NCBI GenBank assembly: GCA_025200525.1
Contig: CM045758.1
Span: forward strand, 167,488,261-167,552,260
Direction of reading: 5' to 3'
Source: Camellia lanceoleosa
Lineage: Eukaryota > Streptophyta > Magnoliopsida > Ericales > Theaceae
DNA length: 64,000 nt
Part shown: piece by piece, positions 11,201 to 21,096 of the stretch
How positions within the stretch are numbered: position 1 is the stretch's first letter
Layout of the letters: every line of letters begins with the position of its first letter
Position numbers and translations under genes: made by a program
Notes under the pieces: generated by a model
What the model was told of the DNA's origin: nothing
The model's input: only the letters and a program-made list of their open reading frames with translations
Database searches by the model: none

Positions 11201-14200
11201 TCAAGTGCAAGTGTCCTAAAGGCTATAATGTTCAAACCACATTCAAGCACCAATGACTCAGCTTATATGAGACTAGCAATTCAAATTGATTTCACAAATT
11301 TTGGGGTTTTGTACAAATTAAACATTCTACGTTCCAGCTCCAAAGTCATGAATATTAGGCCCAACAAATCAAAGCTCAAAGCATAAATATATAAGTGTAT
11401 ATTATATATATATATATATAATATGGTATAAGAAGGAGAATAGGGTTTTGGTAGAAGTAGCAAGATCAGATTCAAAGCAACAATGAGCAAAGAAGAAATT
11501 GAGAACGTAGCAAGCAGGTAGTGAAGCAACTGGGCAGATCGACACTGCGCTGAGTTGGTGATGTGGTCGGTGTTGGCTGGTCATAACTGGAACCAACGGT
11601 GGTGGATTTCAGTGGGTGTGAAAGCAAGACCGAGATCTGGGGGTTCGGAACTTTGAAAAAAGTGTTGCTAAGGTAAGATGGAACACCGATGATAAGCTAA
11701 ATGGCGCTAGGCAAGACTACCCATGTCGAGTTGAATGGGCAACATGTGTGGTCAGCTTTGGACGGTCAGAGCTAGAAGCAAAGTAGCACGACGGCGCCAA
11801 CGCCTAGAGTTGTAGCAGATGTTGGCGTAAACCGTTGGTAGTCGAAGCTGTCGCGACACCAACATTGGTCGGAGCTGTGGCCGCCGACGGTGTGCAAGGT
11901 GGCGTGGGTCTTCAATGATAGAGGCGGCGGCGGTGCTTGGAGCTGCGATAGAGGTCAGTGTGCAAAAGGCAGAAGCTCTGGTTCGTTGAAAAAATAAAAT
12001 CTGGGTCTCTAAATGGGTCTCTCAGTTTAGAGAGAGAATGTGCTAAGTGTAAAGGATAACTAGAATTTTTGACCTTTCTCTAAGGCAAAAAGGTGATGCT
12101 GATGGTCCTTTGTATAGCCTAGAGATATATATAATATACCTCCGAATATTCTGGAGAATCTACATATTTGAAATTGTGTAAGTTAAAGAAAAAGCCAAGT
12201 CAAGTTTGACTAAAAAGCAATGTGGGCCTTATTTTTCAAGAATATAAAAATGAAGGTTAGTGGATGCTTTATTTTTTTTCCTGGAGTGGAGAAGTATTCT
12301 GATGAGTGCCTTATTTTTGTTTGGAGTGAAAAAATATATATATATATATTATTAATCGTCGATTTTATCCATAAACCACGATGGGTTATCAATCTTATCC
12401 AAAAGTCACATGAAGACAACGTTTCTGAAGACGTAATATGAAGCATGGCTGAAAAGGTGGAACTATGCATGTTCAAGAAAACTAAAATTTCTCATACACG
12501 CAAGGGGCAAATATAAGAGGAGCTAATTTAAGCCCACTAAATTAATTAGGCCCAATAGTCCAAGGTTGGTGGGCCCGGATTTATCGCCATCAAACAGGCC
12601 GAATCACTCTAAGCCTCGAAAAGGTTCGGATCCACGAACTTAAAGACTTACTTGGGCCCAAACTCGAAAGGGTTTGGATCCACGAACCTAGAGATCCGAA
12701 GCACTTGGCTTTGAACGGATTCAAACACAATCTAGAAGTCGCTTCGTTAGTGAGTCCCAAAACACTTGCGGGCTCAAAACTTTCCGGGATCTACGCATCA
12801 AAACCATGGGCGTAATAGAGTCTGAACAAAGGACCCGATCTTGAGGACGGTGAGTGGAGATAAATTCACTCTTCGGTTAAACTAGCCTATACTCGGGTCA
12901 AGGTGATACAATCTAGGAGGTCCCTAAGACTCAGTAATATTTGCGGCAAGGCGTTCTCTTGAACTACCCCTAACCCTTCTACGGCAGGGCATCCTCTAGG
13001 ACTACCCCTGACCCTTTAGGATGATTGGGGAATCATTGGTTAGATGTGGCTAAAAATAAGGGTTCACCGAGAGGTTAATCTCCTCTTCAAAGGTTTTCCT
13101 CATCCTCAGAGAGGTCACCTCCTCGGACAAAGTGGTTAGAGAGAATATTCCCCATGTGCTTTGTACATGGGCTCTATCCTACATCATGAGGTGCCTATAA
13201 ATAGCACCCACCCATAGCTTTACAATGGATGGATTTTGGAGAGAAAACTCTTAGGAGAGAACTAATTTCCCTTCTCTATTATCAACCTTGAGAGTGAAAG
13301 TGAGAGATTTATGAGAGAGTCTTGCCATTATTCTCTCTCTAACTACTTTACCTTCTTCTTCACCCAATCTCTTATCTCCGTCATCTCTTTGTTTTTGTGT
13401 TCTTAGTTGTGACTATTGAAGAATCTAAGCCTCTCATCATTTTTTAAAGAATTCAAATTTTTCTTCAAAGATCTTCGAATTTTACAACTACTTTCTTGAA
13501 CCCTCTCATACAGGGAGAAACAGAAAGAGAGAGGGATAGAGAGATCTTGTCAATAAGACTTGTCAACAACTGGACGTCTACGTTGCAAAATCAACACTTT
13601 TTACACAAGTATATAATATGGGGGTATTTGGAAACCCAAGTTTGAGGCTAAAATAGCCTCAAACACTAAAAAAGCTAAATAGCCTAAAAAATTTTCCTAA
13701 ACCAATGATTTATATATTTTTTTAAAAATATAAATTAAAAAAAAAAACAGCCGGCAGCGAGGGCGGTCTACACTGTCAGTGTAGGCACAGTGTAGTGACA
13801 TCCTAGTCCCACAAGCTGAAATGACAATTTTGTCCCTTAGACCAATTTTGGAAAAAGTGAGGTTAGGGACAAATTTGTCATTTCAGCCTCAAACATCATT
13901 TCAAACACATTTTTTAATACAACAACTCAAATAAAAATCTATCTTATCTTCCCAAACACAAAAACTAAAATAGCCTACTAAAATAGCAAAAAAACCTAAA
14001 AAATAGCCACTTCCCAAACACCCACTATATTAGTATATTGTAGCAAAATCCATCAAAAAAACAAACATAAAAAATTGAAGCTTCTTTACTAGCACTCCTA
14101 TATCAGCACTATCTGTCTAAGAAACAATATAACACAACCATGGTAAGGGAATTGTGTGGAATATGTGAAATACACATCTATCTATTAGTGGACACTCCAA

Positions 14201-16854
14201 AATGGTAGCATCCAGCACAGGAAGAAAGAAGATATGCCAACTTTATTTGACATTCCACATACTTCTGATCTATTTCACCTGGAACGTAAATCATTCTGAT
14301 ATGAAAAATAGGAACAAAAACATGGGAATGCCACATGCTCTAAATGTAGTACGCTAGGGGCAGGGTTGTAAATATGATAGCAATTATAATTTAATAGTTA
14401 TACATCCAATAAAATATAGTTATAAATTAATTATGTAAAAATAAAATTCTAGAAACATTATGGCCTTTGTTTTATATGTTGTCATTCAAAAATCCATTCC
14501 CTAGATTTTAGTTCATTATATTTGATTTTTTTCTCTCCTATAGAAAATTTTTAATGAAATATATAGGAAATAATTTGGAATTACTAAATTTTTCGTTTTG
14601 GTAAGAACGTGTATTAAGTACCTTGTTCCCAATAGTCTCATGGAATCGAATGCGAAAGTCATATCTGAAATGTATTCTTCATGAGCATTGAAAGAGTTGC
14701 TGCAAGTACGCTGTCTGGTATCCCAAACCTGCATTAAAATGAGAAATAATGAAAAGAAGAATAATGCAAACTCATCATACCGCCAAAAGAAGTTCCCTTG
14801 GTCTGACCTTGGGGTCACATGAGACTGGAGCTGCTACTAAAATTCAGATTTAAGCTTCTCCGGTTCTTTAAAAATTGTAGAAACATTATTGTAAACATTT
14901 CAAGTACAATCATGGAACACCCTCAAGGGGAAAAAAAAAAATGGTATTATTTTCTTTCTCATAATTGTAGAAGCATTAAGCTCATAAATTTAACTTTATG
15001 CTGAAGTTGACATGAAATTACAAAATAATGAGAAACATAAAAAATAAAACCCTCGTATAAAATGACTACACCATCAAAATGTTGCTTACCATGGGATGCA
15101 TGTTTAAACTAAAATATGACTTAGGCTGGTATAAAATTCCATCATGAGAGAATTTTTATTTTCAAAGGGAGAATTGACAGTTACAAAACTGCTTTTCAAT
15201 GGTATTGTAGTTTGGGAGCAAGTGAATGTATAATATCAACACTCGAAAAAACAGGTTTCTCTTCAATATTTAAACAACCAGAAACATTAAATATATTATC
15301 ATTCACTTTGACTATGTAAAACTGAACACTATAGAAGCCATATTACTTGCTTGCTCACCAACAAGCAAGTAGCCAATGGATCCAAAGTTTGGGATACTGC
15401 GAAAGTAGATTACTAGACTTTCATCACTAGGAATGCACATTTGAATCCTGATCTAAACCTTCAACCATAATAACATGGACTGTGATAATATTCTCTTCAG
15501 AAGAATTTACATGGATTGTGATAATAGCACACTAACAGGTGCAGTTATGCCTACAGCGTAGTCTTTCTACAGCTGAAATGTTTACAGTCAAAGAGAGAGA
15601 TTTAACCCAAAAAAAAGTACGAAGTATGTATATGTATATAAGAAAGGATACCTTAATGCACCCTTCATCGTCACCAGATGCAATGGTTGACTCTGTCAAG
15701 TTAATTATTCGATTGACAGCAGCCCTGCACATGAACACCATCACTTGTCAATTTTTCCAAGTACCACAAAACCAAACGCAAATTTTTTTTTTTTTCTCAT
15801 TTTTTAAATAACTAGTTGCCAAAGCGAAAACTACAACAGTTTACGACAGTGATGAACCCAAATAATCCCTGAAAAAAAAAAACACAAAAGTAGCATAATT
15901 TAGCATTTAAAAACCCACCCATGAGAGTTTTCAAGGCGAGCAATTGCAGATCCTGTTTCAACATCCGTGGCGAGAATGGAGCAATCCGGTGAACCCGTGA
16001 CAATTCCTAAGCACCCGTCCGTGTTTACCAACCAAAAAAAAAAAACAACTCAAGACACTTTTCATCAATTAAAAAAACAAAATGGCAAAACACACTGGCC
16101 CCTGAGGTTTAAAGATAATACAGCAAGTCCCACAAGTTTGGCATAATTACATTGGGTCCCTCACCTTACCGTAACCCCTTTTCATCAAAAACTTGTTAGT
16201 CATATGGATTTAAATTGAAATGTAAATTTTACTATGTTTATCCGTGTGTCTTCACACAATCTACATTAGTCCCACTCAATTAGAAGGAAAAGGGGTGTAA
16301 ATTATGTCAAAACAGTGGGGTTGGGTTTGTTGTATTTTCTGTAAATCTCAGGGGAGATCAGCATAATTTTGCACTAAACAAAAGTAAGTAGTTAAAAAAT
16401 GCATTACCACGACCCTCGTTGATGAATCGAACAGCTCTGCAAGATTCGCTATGGGCATGGACTTCCAAAAGCCTACAGTTACAGTGGTCGTAATCGAACA
16501 TAACTTAAGCACAACTTTCTCACAACTAGTGATCCTATTTCTAGGGTTTGCATGTATATAGCTGAATTAGAACAACACAAACCAAGATAAATTGAGATAT
16601 ATATCATTATGTACCTCTGTGGTGGTGAATCGGCGCCGTATTGGTATCTAAAACGCATAAAATCGAATTGATTAGAGAATTTTTAATTTATTTTTATTTT
16701 TATTTTTATTTTTTTTAATAATAGAGATGATGGAAAATTGTAGGAAGAAGTGAACTTACAGAAGAAGGTGACCGGTGATTAGGCCAGCAGTGACGAGAGG
16801 GTTCGAAGGATGAAAATCGATATCAAATGGAAGCTTCCCCATATCAATCTCCAT
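2264..16854 (-). CDS. WDR55: WDR55-type WD40-repeat protein, 15 exons
   Basis: The exons, in order of transcription, are 16854-16760, 16647-16615, 16472-16408, 16006-15919, 15724-15652, 14728-14622, 5891-5849, 5724-5668, 5206-5130, 5020-4972, 4885-4839, 4711-4638, 3217-3162, 3067-2941 and 2334-2264. They total 1,062 bases (353 residues plus stop), and I verified the phase at each junction. The protein begins MEIDMGKLPFDIDFHPSNP, has WD40-type repeats throughout, and ends NNFFADL, as I remember plant WDR55 (Arabidopsis At2g34260, about the same length). A WDTR (WDxR/DWD) motif lies at residues 120-123. Known role: a substrate-receptor-like partner of DDB1-CUL4 needed for gametophyte and embryo patterning; function here is inferred by family. 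Oddities: intron 6 contains a 7.3-kb retrotransposon, the intron 7 donor reads AG|AT, and the intron 11 donor reads AG|GC. If intron 7 cannot be spliced, translation stops soon after residue 168. Confidence 0.94.
3218..4637. repeat. WDR55 intron 12, with probable old repeat insertion
   Basis: This intron between exons 12 and 13 is 1.4 kb, much longer than most of its neighbours. A (TA)n run sits at 3,300-3,317. About 3,360-4,440 has a higher GC content and repeated motifs around CAATTGG, CCAATCAGTC and GCCTCCT, unlike the flanking intron sequence. This suggests a decayed LTR or similar insertion. I could not find its termini or a target duplication, so the identity is open. Confidence 0.35.
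6187..7229 (+). repeat. 5' LTR of the gag-only element
   Basis: Begins TGTAAGAGGAGC and ends CTCTCATACA. It has a TATA box (TATAAATA, 6903-6910), and the likely transcription start lies shortly downstream. It carries a partly duplicated segment near 6,236-6,300 that is missing from the 3' copy. Confidence 0.9.
7232..7249 (+). promoter_or_regulatory. Primer-binding site of the gag-only element
   Basis: TGGCGACTCTGCTAGGGA begins two bases after the LTR end. The leading TGG fits pairing with a tRNA 3' CCA. I do not assign the tRNA. Confidence 0.75.
7263..9134 (+). pseudogene. gag: gag of the 7.3-kb element, frameshifted
   Basis: The frame starts MVSTRSETHTTPARMEGEDE, 14 bases after the PBS, and is interrupted by a stop near 7,467. 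It resumes about 7,679-8,310, shifts frame near 8,310-8,380, and continues to 8,866 with the retrotransposon-gag capsid region (KFFQVAEKVTALTLCKEQQ, then GEDIFDYVKRFQDKA). A last part (8,889-9,134) has the cysteine/histidine segment YCVFHRSLGHPTEKC typical of Tat-type gag ends. The family forms the virus-like particle that packages element RNA. Several stops mean it is no longer translated whole. No protease follows. Confidence 0.85.
9135..9450. other. Spacer between gag and tandem array
   Basis: AT-rich sequence with a small hydrophobic open frame that I regard as spurious. No recognisable domain. Confidence 0.5.
9455..10740. repeat. 83-bp degenerate tandem array in the gag-only element
   Basis: The unit is centred on CCACTCGGACTTCCGAAGAA, CTTGCTTCCATTAGTGC, AAGCTTCGAGGATC and TTTCTT..GAAGTAGAGTG. 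Successive GAAGTA landmarks at 9,531, 9,614 and 9,697 are exactly 83 bases apart. About 15 copies follow, increasingly divergent and with internal deletions. Tandem arrays in the hypervariable region before the 3' LTR are an established trait of Tat/Ogre elements and can seed satellites. Short open frames across it are not genes. Confidence 0.88.
10741..12498. other. Non-coding 3' region of the gag-only element
   Basis: The first part (to about 11,410) is AT-rich. The part at about 11,560-11,960 is markedly richer in CG and GGC, with repeated GTTGGC and GGCGGCGG-like words. Read on the minus strand, it resembles a plant 5' leader or captured gene fragment: TATA-like CTATACAAAGG near 12,115, then CT-rich sequence and Pro/Ala-like codons. 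I recognise no protein. Confidence 0.4.
12499..12511 (+). promoter_or_regulatory. Polypurine tract of the gag-only element
   Basis: GCAAGGGGCAAA lies immediately before the 3' LTR, where plus-strand DNA synthesis is primed. Confidence 0.7.
12512..13512 (+). repeat. 3' LTR of the gag-only element
   Basis: Begins TATAAGAGGAGC (terminal TG changed to TA) and ends CTCTCATACA. It has the same TATA box (13196-13203) as the 5' LTR. Confidence 0.9.
13619..14026. mobile_element. MITE in WDR55 intron 6
   Basis: The left end GGGGGTATTTGGAAACCC and the right end CTTCCCAAACACCCAC are inverted. Subterminal AGGCTAAAATAGCCTC and AAAATAGCCTACTAAAATAG are also complementary. The target duplication is ambiguous because the flanks are TATA-rich. 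Confidence 0.6.
14030..14621. other. Remainder of WDR55 intron 6, nothing recognised
   Basis: AT-rich intron sequence up to the exon 6 donor. No coding or repeat structure that I can support. Confidence 0.5.
16090..16370. mobile_element. MITE in WDR55 intron 3
   Basis: CCCCTGAGGTTTAAAGATAA (starting 16,099) and the complement of TTTTCTGTAAATCTCAGGGG (ending 16,355) form inverted ends of about 33 bp. This is a widespread plant short-element type. It fills nearly all of the 401-bp intron 3. Confidence 0.65.
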
Positions 16855-17097
16855 TTGAACAACACTACTGCTGTGATTGTCCACTTCAATGGAATACGAA
16901 ATAACTAAGAATCGATCAAAAAAAACAATTTAATATATATATGTATATATGTGCGCGCGGGGGCTGCTGAAAGCGGAGAGCAGCTTAAACACCAAGCAAT
17001 GCCATAATACACCCTAAAAATCGCGGTTTTTAGTCATGTGTGCGCGGTTTTTGTTATTTTTTAACCATCTACCTATTAATCTATCCAGCTCCGATAT
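16855..17097 (-). promoter_or_regulatory. WDR55 upstream region / probable core promoter
   Basis: Between the WDR55 start codon and the upstream MITE there are only about 240 bases. They hold an AT-rich TATATAT run (16,932-16,952 on plus) next to a short GCGCGCGG stretch. A core promoter must lie here or inside the MITE; no specific site is proven. Confidence 0.4.
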
Positions 17098-17542
17098 GGA
17101 GCTCGAAAATAGTTAGCTCGAAAATAGTTAGCTCGAAAGTCCCGAAAATAAAAATGGCGTCGTTTTATATATATATATATATATATATTTTTCTGCAGAC
17201 GTAGACGAAAAAAGAAGACGAAGGAGGGGGAGGGGGAGGGGGCCCTAAAAAATGGGATTGAAGGCGAGGCAGAGGCATGCGATCGGCGGAGGCGCGGCGA
17301 TCACGGCCGAGGCGACGTGATCGGCGGCCGATCGCCTCGGCAGCTGAGGCGACGCGATCGGCAGCTGACTCTCTCTCCCTCTCTCCCTCTCTCTCCCTCT
17401 CCCTCTCCCTCTCCCTCACCGTTTCAGAGTTGCAGACACGAGGAAGAAGAGGAAAAAATAAATAAATAAATAAATAAAATTTCAAATATGAAACGACGTC
17501 ATTTCATATATTCGGGGCTTTCGTGCTACAACTTTTCGAGTC
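17098..17542. mobile_element. MITE with long inverted ends and a palindromic GC-rich core, upstream of WDR55
   Basis: Arms of about 55 bp: left GCTCGAAAGTCCCGAAAATA then ATGGCGTCGTTTTATAT, right (complement) GCACGAAAGCCCCGAATATA then ATGACGTCGTTTCATAT. The left arm is preceded by tandem copies of AGCTCGAAAATAGTT. The core (17,275-17,370) is dense in GATCGGC and CGATCG palindromes and ends in a (CCCTCT)n tract. The small open frames in it are low-complexity shadows. Confidence 0.7.
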
Positions 17543-17910
17543 ACAAAACATTTTCCTAATCCATTATTGAATGGAAATTTTAATATACCGCTTTCAAAAA
17601 ATATATATATATATATAAAAAATATATAAAAAAAAAACATTTTTTTATAAATTTTTTTTTTACCTACTTATATTCTATCTAATTCATATTATTTTTTTAT
17701 ATTCTAATAAGTTCTATGAGGGACATAGTTATCAAAATATTCTATATAATATTTACATTTACAGTGTGAATGTTCCGTAATGTGAATGTTCATCCTATTA
17801 ATGTAAATGTTCACATCTTCAATATGAATGTTCACATTATTGAGTGAAATTCACACATCAATGTCAATATTCACATTGTAAAACATGAATGTTCACATTA
17901 CCAAATTGCT
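17543..17910. repeat. AT-rich region with degenerate GTGAATGTTCACA palindromes
   Basis: From about 17,763 to 17,910 a TGTGAATGTTCACA-like palindrome recurs roughly every 25-30 bases in varied form. The preceding part is plain AT-rich DNA with a (TA)n run. No gene. Confidence 0.5.
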
Positions 17911-17911
17911 A

Positions 17912-19258
17912 AGGGTGCATTTGGTAATGTTTACGTTTTCAATTTATATTTATAAAAATTTTATAAACTGGTTTTTGTTTATTTTTTGTTTATTTTTAGA
18001 AAAACATAAACTACAAACACGTTTGGTAATTGACAAAATATTTAAAAAATTTTGAAAATATAAAAAAGGGTGAGAAATGGCAAGTGGTGGCAAATGGCGG
18101 CGGAAGACAGTGGTGGAAAGTGGTGACAGTGGGTGATGGATAGCTGGTGGTGGTGGGTAGTGGTGGGTGAGTGATGGTGGCGGGTGGTGGGTGGTGGTGG
18201 CGGGTGGTGGGTGACGAATGACGGGGTGGTGGTGGTGGTGGATGGTGGCGGGTGGGTAGTAGGTGATGATGGTGGGTGGGTGGATGGGTGGCGGGTGGTG
18301 GGTGGTGGTGAGTAGGTGGTGGTGGTGAGTGGTGGTGGCGGTGGGTAGTGGGTGGTGGCGGGTGGGTGGTAGTGGTTGGTGGGTGGGTGACGGTGGCGGG
18401 TGGTAGTGGTAGTAGTAGAGGGTGGTTTGTGGTCGTGGCGGTGGGTTCTTGGTGGGTGGTGGGTGATGGTGGTGGTGGTGGTAGGAGGTGGCGGTGGGTG
18501 GTGGTAGTGGATGGTGGTGGCAAGTGGGTAGTGGTGGCCGGGTGGTGGTGGTGGCGGGTGGGTGGTGGGTGATGGTGGTGGTAGATGTGAATGGGTGGTG
18601 GTGGTGGCCGGGTGGTGGTAGATGATGGTGGCAAGTGGGTGGCTGGTGGTGGCGGGTAGTAGTGGCGATGGTGGTGGTGGTGGTGGTGGTGACGGTAGCA
18701 GGTGGGTGGTAGGTGGTGATGGTGGGTGGGTGGATGACGGTGGCGGGTGGTGTGTGGTAGCGAGTGGGTGGTAGCGGGTGGTGGTGGATGGAGTGGTGGT
18801 GATGGGTGGTGGTGGTAGTGGTGGTGGTGTGGGTGGTGGGTGGGTGGTGTGGGTGGTGGGTGGGTGGTGGTGTGGTGTGGTGGGTGGTGGTGGTGGTGGG
18901 TGGTGGTGGGTGTGGTGGTGGTGGCGGGTGTGGTAGTGGGCGTGTGGTGGTGGTGGTGGTGAATGTGGTGGTGGGTGGTGGTAATGTGTGTGGGGTGGGT
19001 GGTGGTGGCAAGTGGGTGGTGAGTGGTGGAAAATGATGGTAGGTGGTGGCTAGTGTTGGGTGGTTAAAAAAAAAAAAAAAAAAACTGAAAACTTAAATGG
19101 AAACACATTTTTTGTATTTTCATTTTTTTGCCAAATTTATAAACTGAGACCACTGATTTATAAATTAAAAATTTTACCAAACAAGTTTTTATTTGAGTTT
19201 TTAAAATTTTTGTAAATATAAACCAAAAACTGAAAACGTAAGTATTACCAACCATTTA
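17912..19258. mobile_element. Fold-back element carrying a GGTGG minisatellite
   Basis: The left arm GCATTTGGTAATGTTTACG then TTTTCAATTTATATTTATAA matches the complement of the right arm, GGTTGGTAATACTTACG then TTTTCAGTTTTTGGTTTATA. Arms are about 100-150 bp. Between them (18,070-19,060) is a G-rich array of GGTGGTGGCGGGTGGTGGGT-like units. The 353-codon Pro/His/Thr frame on the minus strand is only the array translated. Confidence 0.65.
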
Positions 19259-19591
19259 AAAAATATTTGTAAGGGTAGAAATGTTTATAAAATACTTTAA
19301 ATATGATAATTAAGATTTGGTAGATCAAAAGTTCAAATAATAAGACTTATTGAAATACAAAAATATCTTATGAATTAATTGAGATGCAAACACTTGAAAA
19401 ATGATTTTCTAATAAATTTTTTTTTTTTTTAATTATAATTATTTTTTAAAATTATTACTCAAGAATATTTTATTTATATCTCATGTTTTGTTTAGTTATG
19501 ACGTTTTTTCTTTTTTGTAGGTATGATTTAGAAAAATAAAATTATGCAAAATTTTTTATTTTTTTAGTTATAAGGTGCATATAGCGCGCAC
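19259..19591. other. AT-rich spacer, nothing recognised
   Basis: Low-complexity A/T sequence with a T run near 19,418. No gene or element boundary visible. Confidence 0.5.
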
Positions 19592-19599
19592 CTTTTGAA

Positions 19600-20658
19600 T
19601 AAGGATGGCAATTTGAAACCGGCCCGATGGGGACCCGATCCCCCGACCCCGAATTGTTCGGGTTTTTCCCCAAAAATACCCCCGAGAGAATAGGGATGGT
19701 ATTTAAAATTCAATCCCCGAACGATTTGGTAGGGGCGAGGATAAATGTCCCAAATGCAGCATTGCCCGGCCCGATTACCTAGCCCGATTTTTTCCCGAAA
19801 TGAAATTACTAATTTACCCCATATATATATATATACACACACACGCATAGTTAGTAACCAAACCAAACCCTCATCCATCCTCTCCAGTTCTGTCTTCCCC
19901 CTGTCTCTCTTCCCTCTACTTTCTCTTTCTCACTCTCGCCCTGTTCGCGACGTCGATCATCAATCATACATGACCCATCGCAGCGATTCTGACCACACAC
20001 CTGACCCTTTGTCGCGACCGTTTTTCTCTGTCTCTCACAGCCCGATCTGAAGACGTCGCCTCTCGTTCTTCTCTCTCTCTTACAGCCACCGTCGATCTCA
20101 CCGCAACCACCGTCGGCGTCGATCAGATCTGCTAGATCTATACTCAGATCTGTTTGTTATCTCTCTCTCTCTCTCTCTGACCTGATCTTGTTGGTGATGA
20201 TGAAAACATTTTTTTTTTCAGATTTTTTTTTAATTTACATATTTTGTTGATGATGAAAACATATATATATATATATATATTTTCAGATTTTTTTTAAAAA
20301 AATTTAAATCTGTTCTTGATGATGAAAACATATATTGACTATTGGTACTCATATCGATGAAAACATATACTGATTTTTTTTTAAAAAAAATTCAAATTAT
20401 TTTTTTTTAATCTAAATATGTTGATGATGATTATTGGTACTCACTCAGATTTGGTCTGTTATACTGATTTGCTGTTGAACAAAATTAAAAAAAAAAAAAC
20501 TCGAGGATTGTTCGGGACTGGGGAAACCCGATCCCCGTTAGGGGACGGTGACGGGGGGTGATAGGTTCCCCCGGCGGGGACTGGGACGGGGATATTTTAA
20601 CCTTCGGGGATCGAGAACGGGAAGGGTGGTCCCCGGCCCCGCCCCGTTGCCATTCCTA
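19600..20658. mobile_element. Non-autonomous hAT element with perfect 8-bp target duplication
   Basis: Starts TAAGGATGGCAATTT and ends GGGGCAACGGC-type sequence whose complement is TAGGAATGGCAACGGGGC. The direct repeat CTTTTGAA flanks it exactly (19592-19599 and 20659-20666). The subterminal GGGGACCCGATCCCC blocks at both ends are mutually complementary. The interior holds a TATATATA box (about 19,820), a CT-rich stretch rich in CGTCG and GATCTG, then AT-rich DNA. This could be the leader of a lost transposase gene. No transposase domain remains. Confidence 0.88.
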
Positions 20659-20723
20659 CTTTTGAAGGATGTGTATCATTATTCAATCATTATTTTTTAG
20701 GGAAAGCCTATGTGCATTCACTA

Positions 20724-21096
20724 AGATCATCTCTAATGGTTCATCAAATTTAAATTTGATGAAAAAACTCATTTTTTACTACTCTAACCCAGCGCCAAAT
20801 CTTTCATCAAATTCAAAATTTCTCAAATCTTTCATCAATTTGATGATGAAGGTGCCTTTTATCAAATCACTATTCATAACTATTGGATTTTCACCACCGA
20901 ATGACCACTTCAAGGCAAAAATTTATAAAAAATTACGTTGGCCGGTCGACTAACCAGACATTCGCCCAGCCGACTAGTGTTCTGATAAAACTTTAAAAAT
21001 CTCTGTTTGAGCACTTAATATCAAATGAAGCTTTTACTTGAATTTTTACTGAAATTTGATAGGACAAAAAAAAAGATACACCATTGGAGATGTTCG
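20724..21096. mobile_element. MITE with CATCTCYAATGG ends
   Basis: Left AGATCATCTCTAATGG and right CCATTGGAGATGTTC are inverted, a termini type common in plant genomes. Internal TTTGATGA and TTCATCAAA words are repeated in both orientations. Target duplication not resolved. Confidence 0.6.

Larger units (their letters stand above)
6187..13512 (+). mobile_element. Gag-only LTR retrotransposon (TR-GAG type), Tat-related, in WDR55 intron 6
   Basis: Two direct LTRs (6187-7229 and 12512-13512) bracket 5.3 kb. The flanks GAGAG (6182-6186) and GGGAG (13513-13517) are a 5-bp target duplication with one change. A primer-binding site follows the left LTR and a purine tract precedes the right one. The only protein recognisable inside is gag; there is no protease, RT or integrase. 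An 83-bp tandem array and about 1.7 kb of non-coding sequence fill the rest. The PBS core (TGGCGACTCT) matches that of the 28-kb Tat element, so trans-mobilisation by such an autonomous partner is a fair inference. It lies antisense to the host gene. The LTRs differ by many transitions and one indel of roughly 40 bp, so the insertion is not recent. Confidence 0.9.

Noticed and set aside
14516..14818. Separate small WD40 gene
   Set aside because: The coding part (14622-14728) is exon 6 of WDR55 with matching phase and splice sites; the rest is intron.
17950..19011. 353-codon Pro/His/Thr-rich open frame
   Set aside because: It is the translation of the GGTGG minisatellite on the minus strand; other frames across the same array are open for the same reason.
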